From CAYSWH01 sp964434775 (lineage in GTDB: Bacteria > Patescibacteriota > JACMRA01), in the NCBI GenBank assembly GCA_964434775.1, contig CAYSWH010000016.1, positions 1 through 35,704 of the forward strand: a DNA stretch of 35,704 nt. Direction: 5' to 3'. This document shows positions 25,140-34,267 of this stretch, piece by piece. Under the pieces are notes generated by a model. It had not been told where the DNA came from. It made no database searches and saw only the letters and a list, made by a program, of their open reading frames with translations. The stretch's first letter is position 1. Every line of letters starts with the position of its first letter. The translations under genes were made by a program, and so were the position numbers.

Positions 25140-25874
25140 ATGTCAGAAACAGTAAAAACTAAAGTTAAGAAAAGATCAAAAAAATATAGGGCGAATGAAG
25201 AAAAAATCACTCTGGCCTTGGAAGGTAAAGAAGCCTTGGAAATAGAAAAAGCCGTAGAACTTCTATTTCAGTTAGATCAACCGAAATTCAAAGACGGTCC
25301 GATGGTCGAATTACATGCTAAATTGAATATCAATGCCACCAAGAGTGACCAATTGGTTAGGTCTTCGGTAGTTCTGCCTCACGGAAGCGGTAAAAAAGTT
25401 GTCGTTGCTGCTTTTGTTACTCCTGAAAGTGAGGAGAAGGCCAAAAAAGCCGGCGCTGATATTATTGGCGGAGAAAGCTTGATCGAGGAAATAAAAAAGA
25501 GCCAGGAAGTTAATTTTGATAAAGCAGTTGCCGAACCGGAAATGATGAAAAAATTACCGCCAATTGCTAAAATCTTGGGAATAGCCGGAGTGATGCCAAA
25601 CCCTAAAACAGGAACTGTAGGAACAAACCTTGAAGAAATGATCGGAAAGATCAAGGCAGGTAAAATTGATTTTAAGAATGACAAAACTGGTAACCTCCAT
25701 GTTGTCTGCGGTAAGATAAATAAAAATTTCTCAAAAGATAAAATACTGGAAAATGTAAGAGCTGCAGTCGAAGCAATTGAGAAAGCTAAACCCGAGGCCG
25801 TTAAAAAGAAATATATACTTTCATTATTCCTGTCTACCAGCCAAAGTCCAAGTATTAAAATTTCCAAAGCATAA
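25140..25874 (+). CDS. rplA: 50S ribosomal protein L1
   Basis: 244 residues. Recognisable L1 features: VELHAKLNIN, VVLPHGSGKKVVVAAF, ADIIGGESLIEEIK and the signature LGIAGVMPNPKTGTVG. The charged N-terminal extension (KKRSKKYRANEEK) is a little longer than usual. L1 forms the mobile stalk at the E-site and in many bacteria represses its own L11-L1 message. I see no clear copy of the 23S-like L1 operator in the 24557-24658 leader. L10 and L7/L12 do not follow; manC does. Confidence 0.95.
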   Translation: MSETVKTKVKKRSKKYRANEEKITLALEGKEALEIEKAVELLFQLDQPKFKDGPMVELHAKLNINATKSDQLVRSSVVLPHGSGKKVVVAAFVTPESEEKAKKAGADIIGGESLIEEIKKSQEVNFDKAVAEPEMMKKLPPIAKILGIAGVMPNPKTGTVGTNLEEMIGKIKAGKIDFKNDKTGNLHVVCGKINKNFSKDKILENVRAAVEAIEKAKPEAVKKKYILSLFLSTSQSPSIKISKA

Positions 25875-25928
25875 CAAACAATTCAAGATTATTCCATTTA
25901 TAAGCGTGTTTGATTAAAGTTTATAGTT

Positions 25929-26981
25929 ATGCAGATTATAATTGTAGCCGGTGGAGGAGGTACCCGTTTATGGCCTCTGTCCAATACGAAGACTCCAAAA
26001 CAATTTGTCCCTATTATTGATGACGAGAGTTTACTTAGAAAGACCTATAAGCGGCTACTTAGAGATTTCAAGAAAGAACAGATCTGGGTTAATACCAATA
26101 AAAAATATTTTAATAAAGCCAAAAATTGTTTACCCGAAGATTTTCCTGAAGGTAATTTAATTCTGGAACCTGAAAAAAGAGATAATTACGCAGCTGTTAT
26201 TTCTGCCGCTGCAGTAGTAAGTAACAAGAGCGGAGAGAACGAGCCGTTGATATTTATACCTTGTGATGATCTTTTGGTGGATGAGCAAAGCATTAACAAC
26301 TTTAATAAATCTCTTGAGAAAATTGCCGTGAGCCTTCGTAAAGCAGAGTTTGATATTATTACAGCGGGTGTAAAGCCTACTTACGGTTGCACTAATTACG
26401 GATATATTCAAATAGAAGAAAAGGATATTCAGAGTTGTTTTGAGAAACCGGTGCCGGTTATTAATTTTAAAGAAAAGCCTGATGAAGAAACTGCAGAAAA
26501 ATTCTATAAATCAGGAAATTACCTTTGGAATAAATTTAATCATTCCTTTACTTTTGGAAAGTTAAAAGAAAAACTTAGGAAGTTAGACCCTGAAACCCTC
26601 AAAATTGTAGAAGAATTTGAAAAAGAAGGAAAAATCAGTAAAAAAAGATATGCTAAAATTCCCAAAATCGCTTTTGACTACGCTGTTTTGGAAAGAGCCG
26701 AAAGCCTCGGGGTTGTAGGCATGGATATTTCTTGGGAAGATCTTGGAAACTGGGAAGTCGTAGAAAAATACCTCCCTAATATAGGCGACCAAGTAAATCA
26801 TATTGAAGTAGGTGGTAAAAACAATAAAATAAGGTCCATCTATAGCTCAAAGAAGATTGCTTTTGTTGGTCTTTCTGACATGCTTTTGATTGAATCCGAG
26901 GAAGGACTTTTGGTTATTGACCCAAAAAATTCTAAGGAAATTAAGAAAGTTAGCGAGTACTTTGACGGAGAAAGAAAATAA
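25929..26981 (+). CDS. manC: Mannose-1-phosphate guanylyltransferase
   Basis: 350 residues, the length of the single-domain (non-isomerase) form. The nucleotide-binding start IVAGGGGTRLWPLSN with PKQF is diagnostic. Later motifs are recognisable but shifted from the common forms: EPEKRDNYAAV (usually RNTAPA), FIPCDDLL (usually PADH), NYGYIQI, FKEKP, GNYLWNKF, FDYAVLE and SWEDLGNW (usually WSDVGSW). It makes GDP-mannose from mannose-1-phosphate and GTP for surface glycans. It lies 54 bases after rplA and may be read from the same transcript. It probably supplies sugar for the glycan handled by the ligase-like protein at 22237. Confidence 0.85.
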   Translation: MQIIIVAGGGGTRLWPLSNTKTPKQFVPIIDDESLLRKTYKRLLRDFKKEQIWVNTNKKYFNKAKNCLPEDFPEGNLILEPEKRDNYAAVISAAAVVSNKSGENEPLIFIPCDDLLVDEQSINNFNKSLEKIAVSLRKAEFDIITAGVKPTYGCTNYGYIQIEEKDIQSCFEKPVPVINFKEKPDEETAEKFYKSGNYLWNKFNHSFTFGKLKEKLRKLDPETLKIVEEFEKEGKISKKRYAKIPKIAFDYAVLERAESLGVVGMDISWEDLGNWEVVEKYLPNIGDQVNHIEVGGKNNKIRSIYSSKKIAFVGLSDMLLIESEEGLLVIDPKNSKEIKKVSEYFDGERK

Positions 26982-27321
26982 TAATTGGTTCTTCGCCACA
27001 AATTATTTCATTTTGCACTTACATAATCACGTCTATACCTAATTGAATCTGTATAATTGCCTATATATATTTATTAGACTTGTCACTTAACTCAAAATTA
27101 ATCTCATAGAATGGCCTCAAAAACAGGTTTTGTAACATGTCTATTATACCAAATCGCCACCAACTTTGACTTGTAAATTTATAGTTCTTCTGCGTAATTC
27201 AACACAAAATAGCGAATGAGAACCTAAATGGGTAAAATTTGAAGTAAGTTTGAGTATAATAAATATCACACGTCAAGTTTAACCGTTTTTGACCGCTTCC
27301 AATATTAACAATAAATATCTA
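26982..27321. other. Gene-free AT-rich stretch
   Basis: There is no convincing gene, tRNA or structured RNA in these 340 bases between the convergent manC and FKBP genes. Scattered TATAAT-like words (for example near 27256) lack a matching -35 box. Confidence 0.5.
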
Positions 27322-27349
27322 CAAAAAATGCTGAAACAACGTTCAGCAT
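27322..27349 (-). terminator. Rho-independent terminator after the FKBP gene
   Basis: On the minus strand, ATGCTGAA pairs perfectly with TTCAGCAT (8 bp, 6-base loop) and is followed by six T. It lies about 40 bases beyond the stop at 27388. Confidence 0.75.
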
Positions 27350-27387
27350 AGATAATAATTCAAAAAATTATGAATGAGAAATCTTTC

Positions 27388-27972
27388 TTACTCCGTGGAA
27401 ACATCGTTAGACTCTTGAGATTCTATACTTCCTTGTACTTGAGCTTGACCTTCTTCTTGACCGGTGACAGAGTTGCTTTCTTCATCAACAATTTCAATTA
27501 ATTCCACTTCAAATATCAAAGTTGAGTTTGGAGGTATTTCGCCGACTTGTTGAGCACCGTAGCCTAATTCTGGCGGAATTGTTAGTTTTCTCTTTTCACC
27601 TACTTTCATTCCGGGAACACCCTGCTCCCAACCTTGGATGACTTGACCTGCTCCCAAAGTTACTTCAAAGGGTTGACCTCTATCGTAAGAACTATCAAAT
27701 TTTGTACCGTTTTCCAATGTTCCCGTATAATGCATCAGAACAGTATCTCCAATTTGTGTTTCTTCACCTTCACCTTCTTCCAATGTTTCAGTTTCAACTT
27801 CGGCGTTTGTATTTGCTGTATCAGAAGAATCATTTGCATTATCTGAATTTTCTGCAGTTTCTTCCGACCCTTCCGGTTCAGGAACAAAAGTCTCCACGAT
27901 TCCTACTGCAACGATGAATGTCAAAATAAAACCCAGAGCAAATAGACCTGCCTGTAATAGTAAATTTTTCAT
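27388..27972 (-). CDS. Membrane-anchored FKBP-type peptidyl-prolyl isomerase
   Basis: 194 residues. A membrane anchor (about 5-26) is followed by an acidic Glu/Asn/Thr-rich linker (32-72) and one FKBP domain (about 75-162) with the classic run VLMHYTGTLENGTKFDSS, the pocket motif VIQGWEQGVPGMKVGEKRKL, IPPELGYG and NSTLIFEVELIEI. The pocket tyrosine, phenylalanine, aspartate and tryptophan are all present, so it should isomerise X-Pro bonds of exported proteins outside the membrane. The C-terminus is an acidic/Gln tail. It lies 109 bases after dnaK in the same direction; it could be read through from dnaK, or use a weak promoter (TTGACG-N17-TACTCT) in the gap. Confidence 0.92.
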   Translation of the reverse strand: MKNLLLQAGLFALGFILTFIVAVGIVETFVPEPEGSEETAENSDNANDSSDTANTNAEVETETLEEGEGEETQIGDTVLMHYTGTLENGTKFDSSYDRGQPFEVTLGAGQVIQGWEQGVPGMKVGEKRKLTIPPELGYGAQQVGEIPPNSTLIFEVELIEIVDEESNSVTGQEEGQAQVQGSIESQESNDVSTE

Positions 27973-28081
27973 AATTATTTAATAAATTGTGTTTTGTTAC
28001 AAATGATAATAATCAATTTTCTTATAGAGTATCCCTTATTTGCAAAACCGTCAACCGGTTCTAACTAATTTTAGTGCCAAA

Positions 28082-30046
28082 TTATTTTTTATCTTCGCCT
28101 TTATTTTCTTCTTCATCTTTGGGTTTAGATTCAACGTCTTGAGCTTGCTCTTCAGTCTTGGTTTCTTCCCCTTCACCTGCCTGCCGGGAACCTTCTCCGC
28201 CAGGTTGTCCTTCAGCACCCGGAGTGCCTTGACCGGAAGAATAAATTTTTTCCCCTACTTTCATTAGCTTTTCCTGTAAAACTTTAGCCTTTTCCTCGTA
28301 TTCTTCTTTAGTTGATTCATCTTTCTTCACCATTTCATCTACCTCATCCTTCATTTTGTTTAGTTCATTTTTATCTTCCTCGGAAAGCTTGTCTCCCATG
28401 TCTTTAATTAACTTTTCCGCACTATAAGCTGTATTCTCAGCATTATTTTTGGCATCAATTTTGGCTTTTCTAGCTAAATCGGCATCTTTTTGCTTTTCAG
28501 CTTCTTTGATAGCTTCTTCTTTTTCTTCTTCCGAGAGAGTACTGGATCCGGTAATAGTTATATTAGCACTTTTGTTAGTTCCTTTATCCACAGCGGTTAC
28601 GTTTAAGATACCATTGGCGTCTAGATCAAAAGTAACTTCAATTTGAGGAACGCCTCTAGGAGCAGGAGCAATACCTGAAAGAGTAAACTTACCCAAAGAT
28701 TTGTTGTCTGCAGCCAACGGTCTCTCTCCTTGCACCACATGGACATCTACAGCTGTCTGATTATCAGCATATGTTGAGAAAACCTGAGACTTGGAAGTCG
28801 GAATTGTAGTATTCCTCGGAATCATCGGAGTAGCTACTCCGCCGGCAGTTTCGATTGCCAAAGTTAGAGGAGTCACATCAAGAAGCAAAATATCTTTTAC
28901 ATCACCTTTAAGTACAGCACCTTGGATAGCCGCACCCATAGCCACCACTTCATCAGGATTTACGCTCAAATTAGGTTTCTTACCAAAATATTCTTCTACA
29001 GTCTTTTGAATTAAAGGCATCCTGGTCATTCCTCCAACCATGATTATTTCATCAATCTGGTTCTTATCAAGATTAGCATCAGCTAAAGCCTTTTTAACCG
29101 GCTCTAAACTTTTTTCAACCAGTACTCCAACCAACTCTTCAAGTTTAGCCTTGGTAACAGTCATCATCAGATGTTGTGGCTGATTGTCCTGTCCCATAGT
29201 TATAAATGGTAGATTGATTTGATGTTCGCTTTGGGTGGACAGATCATGTTTGGCTTTTTCCGCGGCTTCTTTAACTCTTTGAACAGCTGCTTTATCATTA
29301 GAAATATCAATGCCCGAATCCTTTTTAAATTCAGCAATAATGTATTCAATAAGTGCTGAGTCGAAGTCTTTACCGCCCAAATGAGTATCTCCGTTAGTTG
29401 CCAACACTTCTATAGTTTCGCTGGAAATATCCAGTACGGTCACATCAAAAGTACCGCCACCCAAATCATATACCAGTACTTTTTCATCTTTATTCTTATC
29501 AAAACCGTAAGCTAAAGCAGCAGCCGTAGGCTCGTTAATGATCCTCAAAACCTTGAGTCCGGCGATTTCTCCGGCATCCTTGGTAGCTTGTCTTTGGGCA
29601 TCATTAAAATAGGCCGGGACTGTAATCACAGCTTCGGATATTGACTGTCCCAATTTGGCTTCTGCATCGTTTTTTAATTTTCTGAGTACCGCTGCCGAAA
29701 TTTCCTCAGGGGAGTATTCTTTACCTTCTTTGTTGAAGAGTTTGATTTTACTATTCTTTTCTTCTACTTTGTAAGGAACCATCTTAATGTCTCGTTGGAC
29801 CTCTGCATCTTCAATGCTTCTTCCGATAAACCTCTTAACTTCGTAGAAGGTGTTTTCAGGGTTTAGAATACTGTTTCTTTTAGCAATCTCTCCGATTACC
29901 ACAGAACTATCCTTGGAATTATAATAAAATACAGACGGAGTAGTTCTGGCACCCTCCGCATTTTCAATAATTGTCGCCTTTCCGCCAACTACATAGGCCA
30001 TGGCTGAGTTGGTTGTTCCTAGATCAATTCCCAATACAATTGACAT
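28082..30046 (-). CDS. dnaK: Molecular chaperone DnaK (Hsp70)
   Basis: 654 residues. Complete Hsp70: the ATPase start GIDLGTTNSAMA, the connect motif INEPTAAALAYG, VYDLGGGTFDVTVLD, the interdomain linker DVKDILLLDVTPL (hydrophobic LLLD) and the substrate-binding domain. The C-terminal tail is rich in Gly, Gln and Glu/Lys and ends EENKGEDKK. I choose ATG 30046 (MSIVLG); the TTG two codons earlier is less likely. Neither dnaJ nor grpE is adjacent. It has a consensus promoter overlapped by a CIRCE-like operator (30145-30171), so heat-shock control by an HrcA-type repressor is likely. Confidence 0.97.
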   Translation of the reverse strand: MSIVLGIDLGTTNSAMAYVVGGKATIIENAEGARTTPSVFYYNSKDSSVVIGEIAKRNSILNPENTFYEVKRFIGRSIEDAEVQRDIKMVPYKVEEKNSKIKLFNKEGKEYSPEEISAAVLRKLKNDAEAKLGQSISEAVITVPAYFNDAQRQATKDAGEIAGLKVLRIINEPTAAALAYGFDKNKDEKVLVYDLGGGTFDVTVLDISSETIEVLATNGDTHLGGKDFDSALIEYIIAEFKKDSGIDISNDKAAVQRVKEAAEKAKHDLSTQSEHQINLPFITMGQDNQPQHLMMTVTKAKLEELVGVLVEKSLEPVKKALADANLDKNQIDEIIMVGGMTRMPLIQKTVEEYFGKKPNLSVNPDEVVAMGAAIQGAVLKGDVKDILLLDVTPLTLAIETAGGVATPMIPRNTTIPTSKSQVFSTYADNQTAVDVHVVQGERPLAADNKSLGKFTLSGIAPAPRGVPQIEVTFDLDANGILNVTAVDKGTNKSANITITGSSTLSEEEKEEAIKEAEKQKDADLARKAKIDAKNNAENTAYSAEKLIKDMGDKLSEEDKNELNKMKDEVDEMVKKDESTKEEYEEKAKVLQEKLMKVGEKIYSSGQGTPGAEGQPGGEGSRQAGEGEETKTEEQAQDVESKPKDEEENKGEDKK

Positions 30047-30135
30047 ATACAATCTTTAATTAATATAAGTTAATAAATGAATGAATAATTTACTTGATTC
30101 ATGCTATTTTATGAAGTTTATAGCAAGTAGGACTA

Positions 30136-30164
30136 ATTATAAAATTAGCAACGTATATTGTCAA
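30136..30164 (-). promoter_or_regulatory. Consensus sigma-70 promoter of dnaK
   Basis: Minus strand: TTGACA (30164-30159), exactly 17 bases, TATAAT (30141-30136), with no mismatch to consensus. The predicted start near 30129 gives a leader of about 80 bases. Confidence 0.85.
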
Positions 30165-30171
30165 GTGCTAA
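30145..30171 (-). promoter_or_regulatory. CIRCE-like HrcA operator upstream of dnaK
   Basis: Minus strand: TTAGCACTT, nine bases, CGTTGCTAA. The CIRCE consensus is TTAGCACTC-N9-GAGTGCTAA. The left arm matches 8 of 9 and the right arm 6 of 9, with the spacing exact and the outer TTAGCA/TGCTAA arms perfect. It covers the -35 box of dnaK, the expected place for repression. Confidence 0.75.
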
Positions 30172-30186
30172 AGAAAGACTTTAGCT

Positions 30187-32415
30187 CTACTCTTCACCGC
30201 CGCCGGATTGAGTCAAGTAAACTTCTCTTGATTTTGAGCCGTTGGCTGGACCGACTACGCCATCTTCTTCGAGCTTGTATATAATTTTTGAAGCTTTGGG
30301 GTAACCTACTCCGAGCATTTGTTGAAGAAAACTTGTAGAAGCTTTTTGGTGTTGAATAACTAGCCTTTTCGCCCTATCATAGATGTCCTCATCAGAAGTA
30401 TCATCATCCGAATCTTTGGTGGACATACCAGGAACAATAACCTTACTCTTAGGGCTTTCTACAACTTCTTCACGAATATTTCCTCTTATTTCGTTATTGG
30501 TTACTTGTTTTTTAAGAAAAATAACACACTTCTTAACTTCAGCCTCCTCTACATTAGGACCTTGAAATCTGGAAGGATGAAGACTACTTGGAGTAACCAA
30601 AAGGCCATCACCTTGTCCCAAAAGTTTTTCCGCTCCGGAACTGTCTAAAATGACTCTACTGTCGACTTGCGAAGCAACTGCGAAAGCAATTCTGGAAGGA
30701 ACATTTGCCTTGATTAATCCGGTAACCACATGAATATCAGGTCTTTGAGTTCCCAAAACCAAGTGAATGCCTACTGCCCTGGCCATTTGAGTCAATCTTA
30801 CAATGATCGGCTCTACTTCGGATTTAGCCAACATCATCAAGTCTCCCAGCTCATCAATGATAAAAACCAGATAAGGCAGTTCTTCTTCGCCTTCTTTGGA
30901 AGCAAATCGGTTATAATCCACAATATTTCTTTTCCCGTGCTCCTCCAGGATTTTATACCTCCTATCCATTTCCAGAACTGTCCACTTCAGAGCGTTAATT
31001 GCTTTTTCGGCTTCGGTTATTACTTTAGCCAATAAGTGAGGCACTCCTTCGTAAAGCTTTAACTCAACTCTTTTCATATCAACAAGAATTAAATGCAATT
31101 CATCAGGTGTATAACGATATAACAAACTTAACAGTAAACCATTAATAAAGACTGATTTACCTGAGCCGGTAGCACCGGCAACCAACAAATGAGGCATTTT
31201 AGAAAGAGGGTAAATAATATTCTCCCCGGAAACATCTTTTCCTATAGCAATCGGCAGGTCCTTATCATAGTTCAAAAATTCGTGAGTTTGCAGCAAATCA
31301 CGCAAACCGACTTGGGCTTTGTGAGAGTTAGGAACTTCTATCCCTACCAGGCTTTTACCGGCAATAGGTGATTCTATACGAATATTAGGTGCAGCAAGGG
31401 CTAAAGCAATATCTCTTTGCAGACCGTCAATAGTAGAAAGACGAACACCACTGGAAGGTTTAAAAGTATACTGAGTAACTGTCGGACCAACTACAACGTC
31501 TTTCATTTGTACTTCAATTCCGAAATTATTGAGAGTTTCTTTGATAATATTCTTATTTCCTTCAATATCACCTGGTTCAACTTTACTTTTATTCATTCTC
31601 AAAATATCAAAGGCAGGTAATTGCCAATCCACAGGTTTTTTTTCGGAATTCACCATAGGATTTTTTACCTCTCCCGGCAAACTCATTAACTTAGGCTTAT
31701 TCTGCTTGGGTTTACTTAACTTCTTATACAACTCACCAGCTTCTTCTATAAGAGGCTTATCTTTTTTTTCGCTGCGATTCTCCACCGGGCGATCCTGATC
31801 TGAAGTTGACACTTTCTCTTTTCTCCAAATTTCAAAGATATCCGGAATAAAATCCCAGAACCTTTTTGGGTTTCTAAAAGTTTGCCAGGTATTTTGCAAA
31901 AATTCGGAGATAGTCATCTGAGAAACAAGAAAAAAACCTACTACAAACATGCAGGCTAACATAAATACACCTCCTACTTCACCAAATACTCCGTGCAAAG
32001 AAAGAGGGTAAATAACGTATCCGATAACACCGCCTCCGTTAGAAACTTGCTCCATGGAATTAACCCCGGTTACCAAGTTAAGAAAGCCGGAGAAAGCTAA
32101 AAACATAATGAATAAACCCCACCAGACCCTGGTAGATATAGCCTCTTGGATTTCAGAATTCTTTTGGATTTTAATAAGGGTAACTCCAGCAACAAAAAAA
32201 ACCAAGGGCAGAAAGAATGAACCGCGACCAAAAATTGTTACCACAAAATTTCCCAGAATTCCACCAAATCTACCTGCCAAATCAAAAATTGACAGATAAA
32301 TCAATATTCCTAGGGCAAAGCTGGAAATTATAGCCAAAGTCAGCCTGGCGTCTTGATCAAAATGTGGAAAAAAACGGCGAATAAATCCTTTTATCCTTGA
32401 TGAATCTTCAGGCAT
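30187..32415 (-). CDS. ftsK: DNA translocase FtsK/SpoIIIE
   Basis: 742 residues. Four membrane helices in the first 170 residues anchor it at the septum. A short charged linker (about 195-265) replaces the long one of E. coli FtsK. The motor has the alpha/beta part and Walker A (AGATGSGKSVF, about 413-423), then VDMKRVELKLYEGVPHLL, Walker B (LVFIIDELGDLMM) and GTQRPDIHVVTGLIKANVPS. The gamma winged-helix domain closes the protein (QQMLGVGYPKASKIIYKLEEDG). It pumps chromosomal DNA through the division septum. It is upstream of dnaK in the same direction, and the strong dnaK promoter separates the two. Confidence 0.96.
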   Translation of the reverse strand: MPEDSSRIKGFIRRFFPHFDQDARLTLAIISSFALGILIYLSIFDLAGRFGGILGNFVVTIFGRGSFFLPLVFFVAGVTLIKIQKNSEIQEAISTRVWWGLFIMFLAFSGFLNLVTGVNSMEQVSNGGGVIGYVIYPLSLHGVFGEVGGVFMLACMFVVGFFLVSQMTISEFLQNTWQTFRNPKRFWDFIPDIFEIWRKEKVSTSDQDRPVENRSEKKDKPLIEEAGELYKKLSKPKQNKPKLMSLPGEVKNPMVNSEKKPVDWQLPAFDILRMNKSKVEPGDIEGNKNIIKETLNNFGIEVQMKDVVVGPTVTQYTFKPSSGVRLSTIDGLQRDIALALAAPNIRIESPIAGKSLVGIEVPNSHKAQVGLRDLLQTHEFLNYDKDLPIAIGKDVSGENIIYPLSKMPHLLVAGATGSGKSVFINGLLLSLLYRYTPDELHLILVDMKRVELKLYEGVPHLLAKVITEAEKAINALKWTVLEMDRRYKILEEHGKRNIVDYNRFASKEGEEELPYLVFIIDELGDLMMLAKSEVEPIIVRLTQMARAVGIHLVLGTQRPDIHVVTGLIKANVPSRIAFAVASQVDSRVILDSSGAEKLLGQGDGLLVTPSSLHPSRFQGPNVEEAEVKKCVIFLKKQVTNNEIRGNIREEVVESPKSKVIVPGMSTKDSDDDTSDEDIYDRAKRLVIQHQKASTSFLQQMLGVGYPKASKIIYKLEEDGVVGPANGSKSREVYLTQSGGGEE

Positions 32416-32519
32416 TTGTCTTTATTTAATTTAATTTCAGTTTAATTATAACTAAAGAAAAAACAAATTTTTTGACAAGAGAAGGATTTTTTCCCTTTAA
32501 AAAGAAGGGTTAATAAAAA

Positions 32520-33377
32520 ATGTCCAAAAAAATTAATATCTACAATTTAAGTCATTTAGAAAGACTGCTACTAGCCGACTTACTCAAAATCGAGCCTGGA
32601 GAGCTGCTTATCAAAGGTGAAAGACTTCTTTCCAAGGATATCAACCAAATTTTTTGTTTAAAAAGGCACTTACTCAAAAAAGACTACCCGGCGGATTACT
32701 TACTGAGTAAAGTTCAATTTCTCGATTTTTCAATCAGGATTTTCCCAAGAGTCTTTATACCCAGACCGGAAACCGAAGAATGGCTGACAAAACTGAGAAA
32801 AATCAATTTACAAACTGATCTGATAATAGACATCGGCTGCGGCAGTGGGATAATCTCTCTGGCACTGGCCAAGAAAGCTAGAAAAGTTTTAGCTCTGGAT
32901 AGATCATCTGTAGCTCTAGCAAATAGTAATTATAACTTTAAAAAAAATAATCAAAAAAATATTATAAGTGTTCAAAGCTACTTTTTTCAAAACCGGCTTG
33001 CCGATCAGATGATAAATCAGTCTCCAAATTGGTGGTTGGTCTCTAATCCACCATATGTGCCTGAAGTTGAGAAAAAGAATATTAGGCAAAATAATCTGCT
33101 TTTTGAACCGAAAGAGGCAATTTTTAGTCAACTAGGCGGTCTTTATTTCTTTCAAGTTGTTTTTAAAAAGCTTAAACTTTTAAAGCAAAGGAGGAGGCTT
33201 CCCATATTGACCGTATTTGAGTTAGATCCAAGAAACATTTTAAAAGCTGACATAATGCTTAGCTCTTTGTTTAGATACACCAGGATATGGCCGGACTATC
33301 AAGGACACCCTCGAGTATTGACAGCTTGCAATAATCACCTTATATTTGACAAAATAGAGCAAAGTTTGCTTGATTAA
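32520..33377 (+). CDS. PrmC/HemK-like glutamine N5-methyltransferase
   Basis: 285 residues. It has the helical N-terminal domain of the family, then FIPRPETEEW (usually LIPRPETE), the SAM motif DIGCGSGIISLA (about 104-115) and the catalytic SNPPYV (175-180) that binds the target glutamine amide. It probably methylates the GGQ glutamine of release factors. No prfA lies next to it, and the N-terminal domain and the end (QGHPRVLTACNNHL) are diverged, so a paralogue with another target cannot be excluded. It is divergent from ftsK. It is followed after 26 bases by the KH/R3H gene and is probably cotranscribed with it. Confidence 0.85.
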   Translation: MSKKINIYNLSHLERLLLADLLKIEPGELLIKGERLLSKDINQIFCLKRHLLKKDYPADYLLSKVQFLDFSIRIFPRVFIPRPETEEWLTKLRKINLQTDLIIDIGCGSGIISLALAKKARKVLALDRSSVALANSNYNFKKNNQKNIISVQSYFFQNRLADQMINQSPNWWLVSNPPYVPEVEKKNIRQNNLLFEPKEAIFSQLGGLYFFQVVFKKLKLLKQRRRLPILTVFELDPRNILKADIMLSSLFRYTRIWPDYQGHPRVLTACNNHLIFDKIEQSLLD

Positions 33378-33403
33378 CTTAAATTAACGACCGTAAGCAA
33401 ATT

Positions 33404-33925
33404 ATGGACGACCAACTTAAGTCTACAATTACCGAATTAATCACTCACATAGTTCAACCCATTGCCGGGGAAAGTGAGATCACTTTTGAAAAAGAGGGTG
33501 AACAATGGCGAGTTAATATCAAAGTAAAAAAGAAGCAACTGCTAATTGGTTATAAAGACGAAGTTCTTAGTTCTTTACAACATTATGTAAGGGTTGCCGC
33601 TCATAAGAAAAACCCTCAAGACAGGACTCACTTTATTATTGATATTGATGGCTACAAACACCAAAAAGAAAAAATACTGAATGAGATTATTCCGGGAATT
33701 GCCGAAACAGAGGTCCTAAAAAACGGAAAAACTGTTGTATTGGTGGGCTTAAACGGTTATGAAAGACTGGTTATTCATAAACTCTTGGCTGATGTAAAAA
33801 ATTTAGATACTACCAGTGTAGGAAATGAGCCTAATCGAAAAATGGTTATAAGACCCACTAGTGAAACTGGCTCCGTAGGGATGGAAGATTCAAAAATAAT
33901 TGATATTAACAGCTTGGTTGACTAA
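33404..33925 (+). CDS. KhpB/Jag-like RNA-binding protein (KH + R3H)
   Basis: 173 residues. The middle is a KH-like fold (about 35-95) with LIGYKDEVLSSLQHYVRVAA and RTHFIIDIDGYKHQKEKIL in the positions seen in Jag/EloR/KhpB. The C-terminal R3H domain has the R-x3-H motif (ERLVIHKLL) and TTSVGNEPNRKMVI. The N-terminal Jag domain of longer relatives is absent. KhpB proteins bind RNA and, in Gram-positives, affect cell elongation. The KH GxxG loop reads GYKD, missing the second glycine, so RNA binding by this domain may be weakened. A terminator-like hairpin follows. Confidence 0.87.
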   Translation: MDDQLKSTITELITHIVQPIAGESEITFEKEGEQWRVNIKVKKKQLLIGYKDEVLSSLQHYVRVAAHKKNPQDRTHFIIDIDGYKHQKEKILNEIIPGIAETEVLKNGKTVVLVGLNGYERLVIHKLLADVKNLDTTSVGNEPNRKMVIRPTSETGSVGMEDSKIIDINSLVD

Positions 33926-33986
33926 AGGGAGGTTCCCGTGCCCTCTTAACTTATTTTTCAGGAATAGCTGATCATAAGTCTAGCAC

Positions 33987-34037
33987 TCCCCACCCCCATT
34001 GCCCTTACGGGCATTTCCCCCGAGTGGGGAAGGTTTT
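33987..34037 (+). terminator. Branched GC-rich hairpin, probable terminator
   Basis: Outer arms TCCCCAC (33987-33993) and GTGGGGA (34024-34030) enclose a second stem, TGCCC-TTAC-GGGCA (34000-34013). T-runs follow (from 34033 and again to about 34056). It lies 60 bases after the stop of the KH/R3H gene. Confidence 0.6.
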
Positions 34038-34071
34038 TGATAGTTTTTCTTTTTTTAATTCATATTCAATC

Positions 34072-34099
34072 TTGACATATGACTTAAAAAAGGTATTAT
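34072..34099 (+). promoter_or_regulatory. Promoter upstream of the 34268 gene
   Basis: TTGACA (34072-34077), 16 bases, TATTAT (34094-34099). It leaves a leader of about 160 bases. The rest of 33926-34267 holds only the terminator and an unconvincing frame. Confidence 0.55.
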
Positions 34100-34267
34100 C
34101 AAGGCTTAATTTAATTGTAATAAAAGACATCAAGCAAGAAAAGTTTATAAAACAAATTATTAGAATGATATTTCAATCAATCGACAATACGATGACAGAA
34201 TTCTACTACTGTCAAAAACCGCAAATGATACAAGCTTAGATTTAAGTAATCTATATCTGTAATCATT

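Noticed and set aside
34024..34239. 71-residue frame from a GTG
   Set aside because: The start lies in the terminator stem and a good promoter (34072-34099) lies inside the frame; composition is that of AT-rich non-coding DNA.
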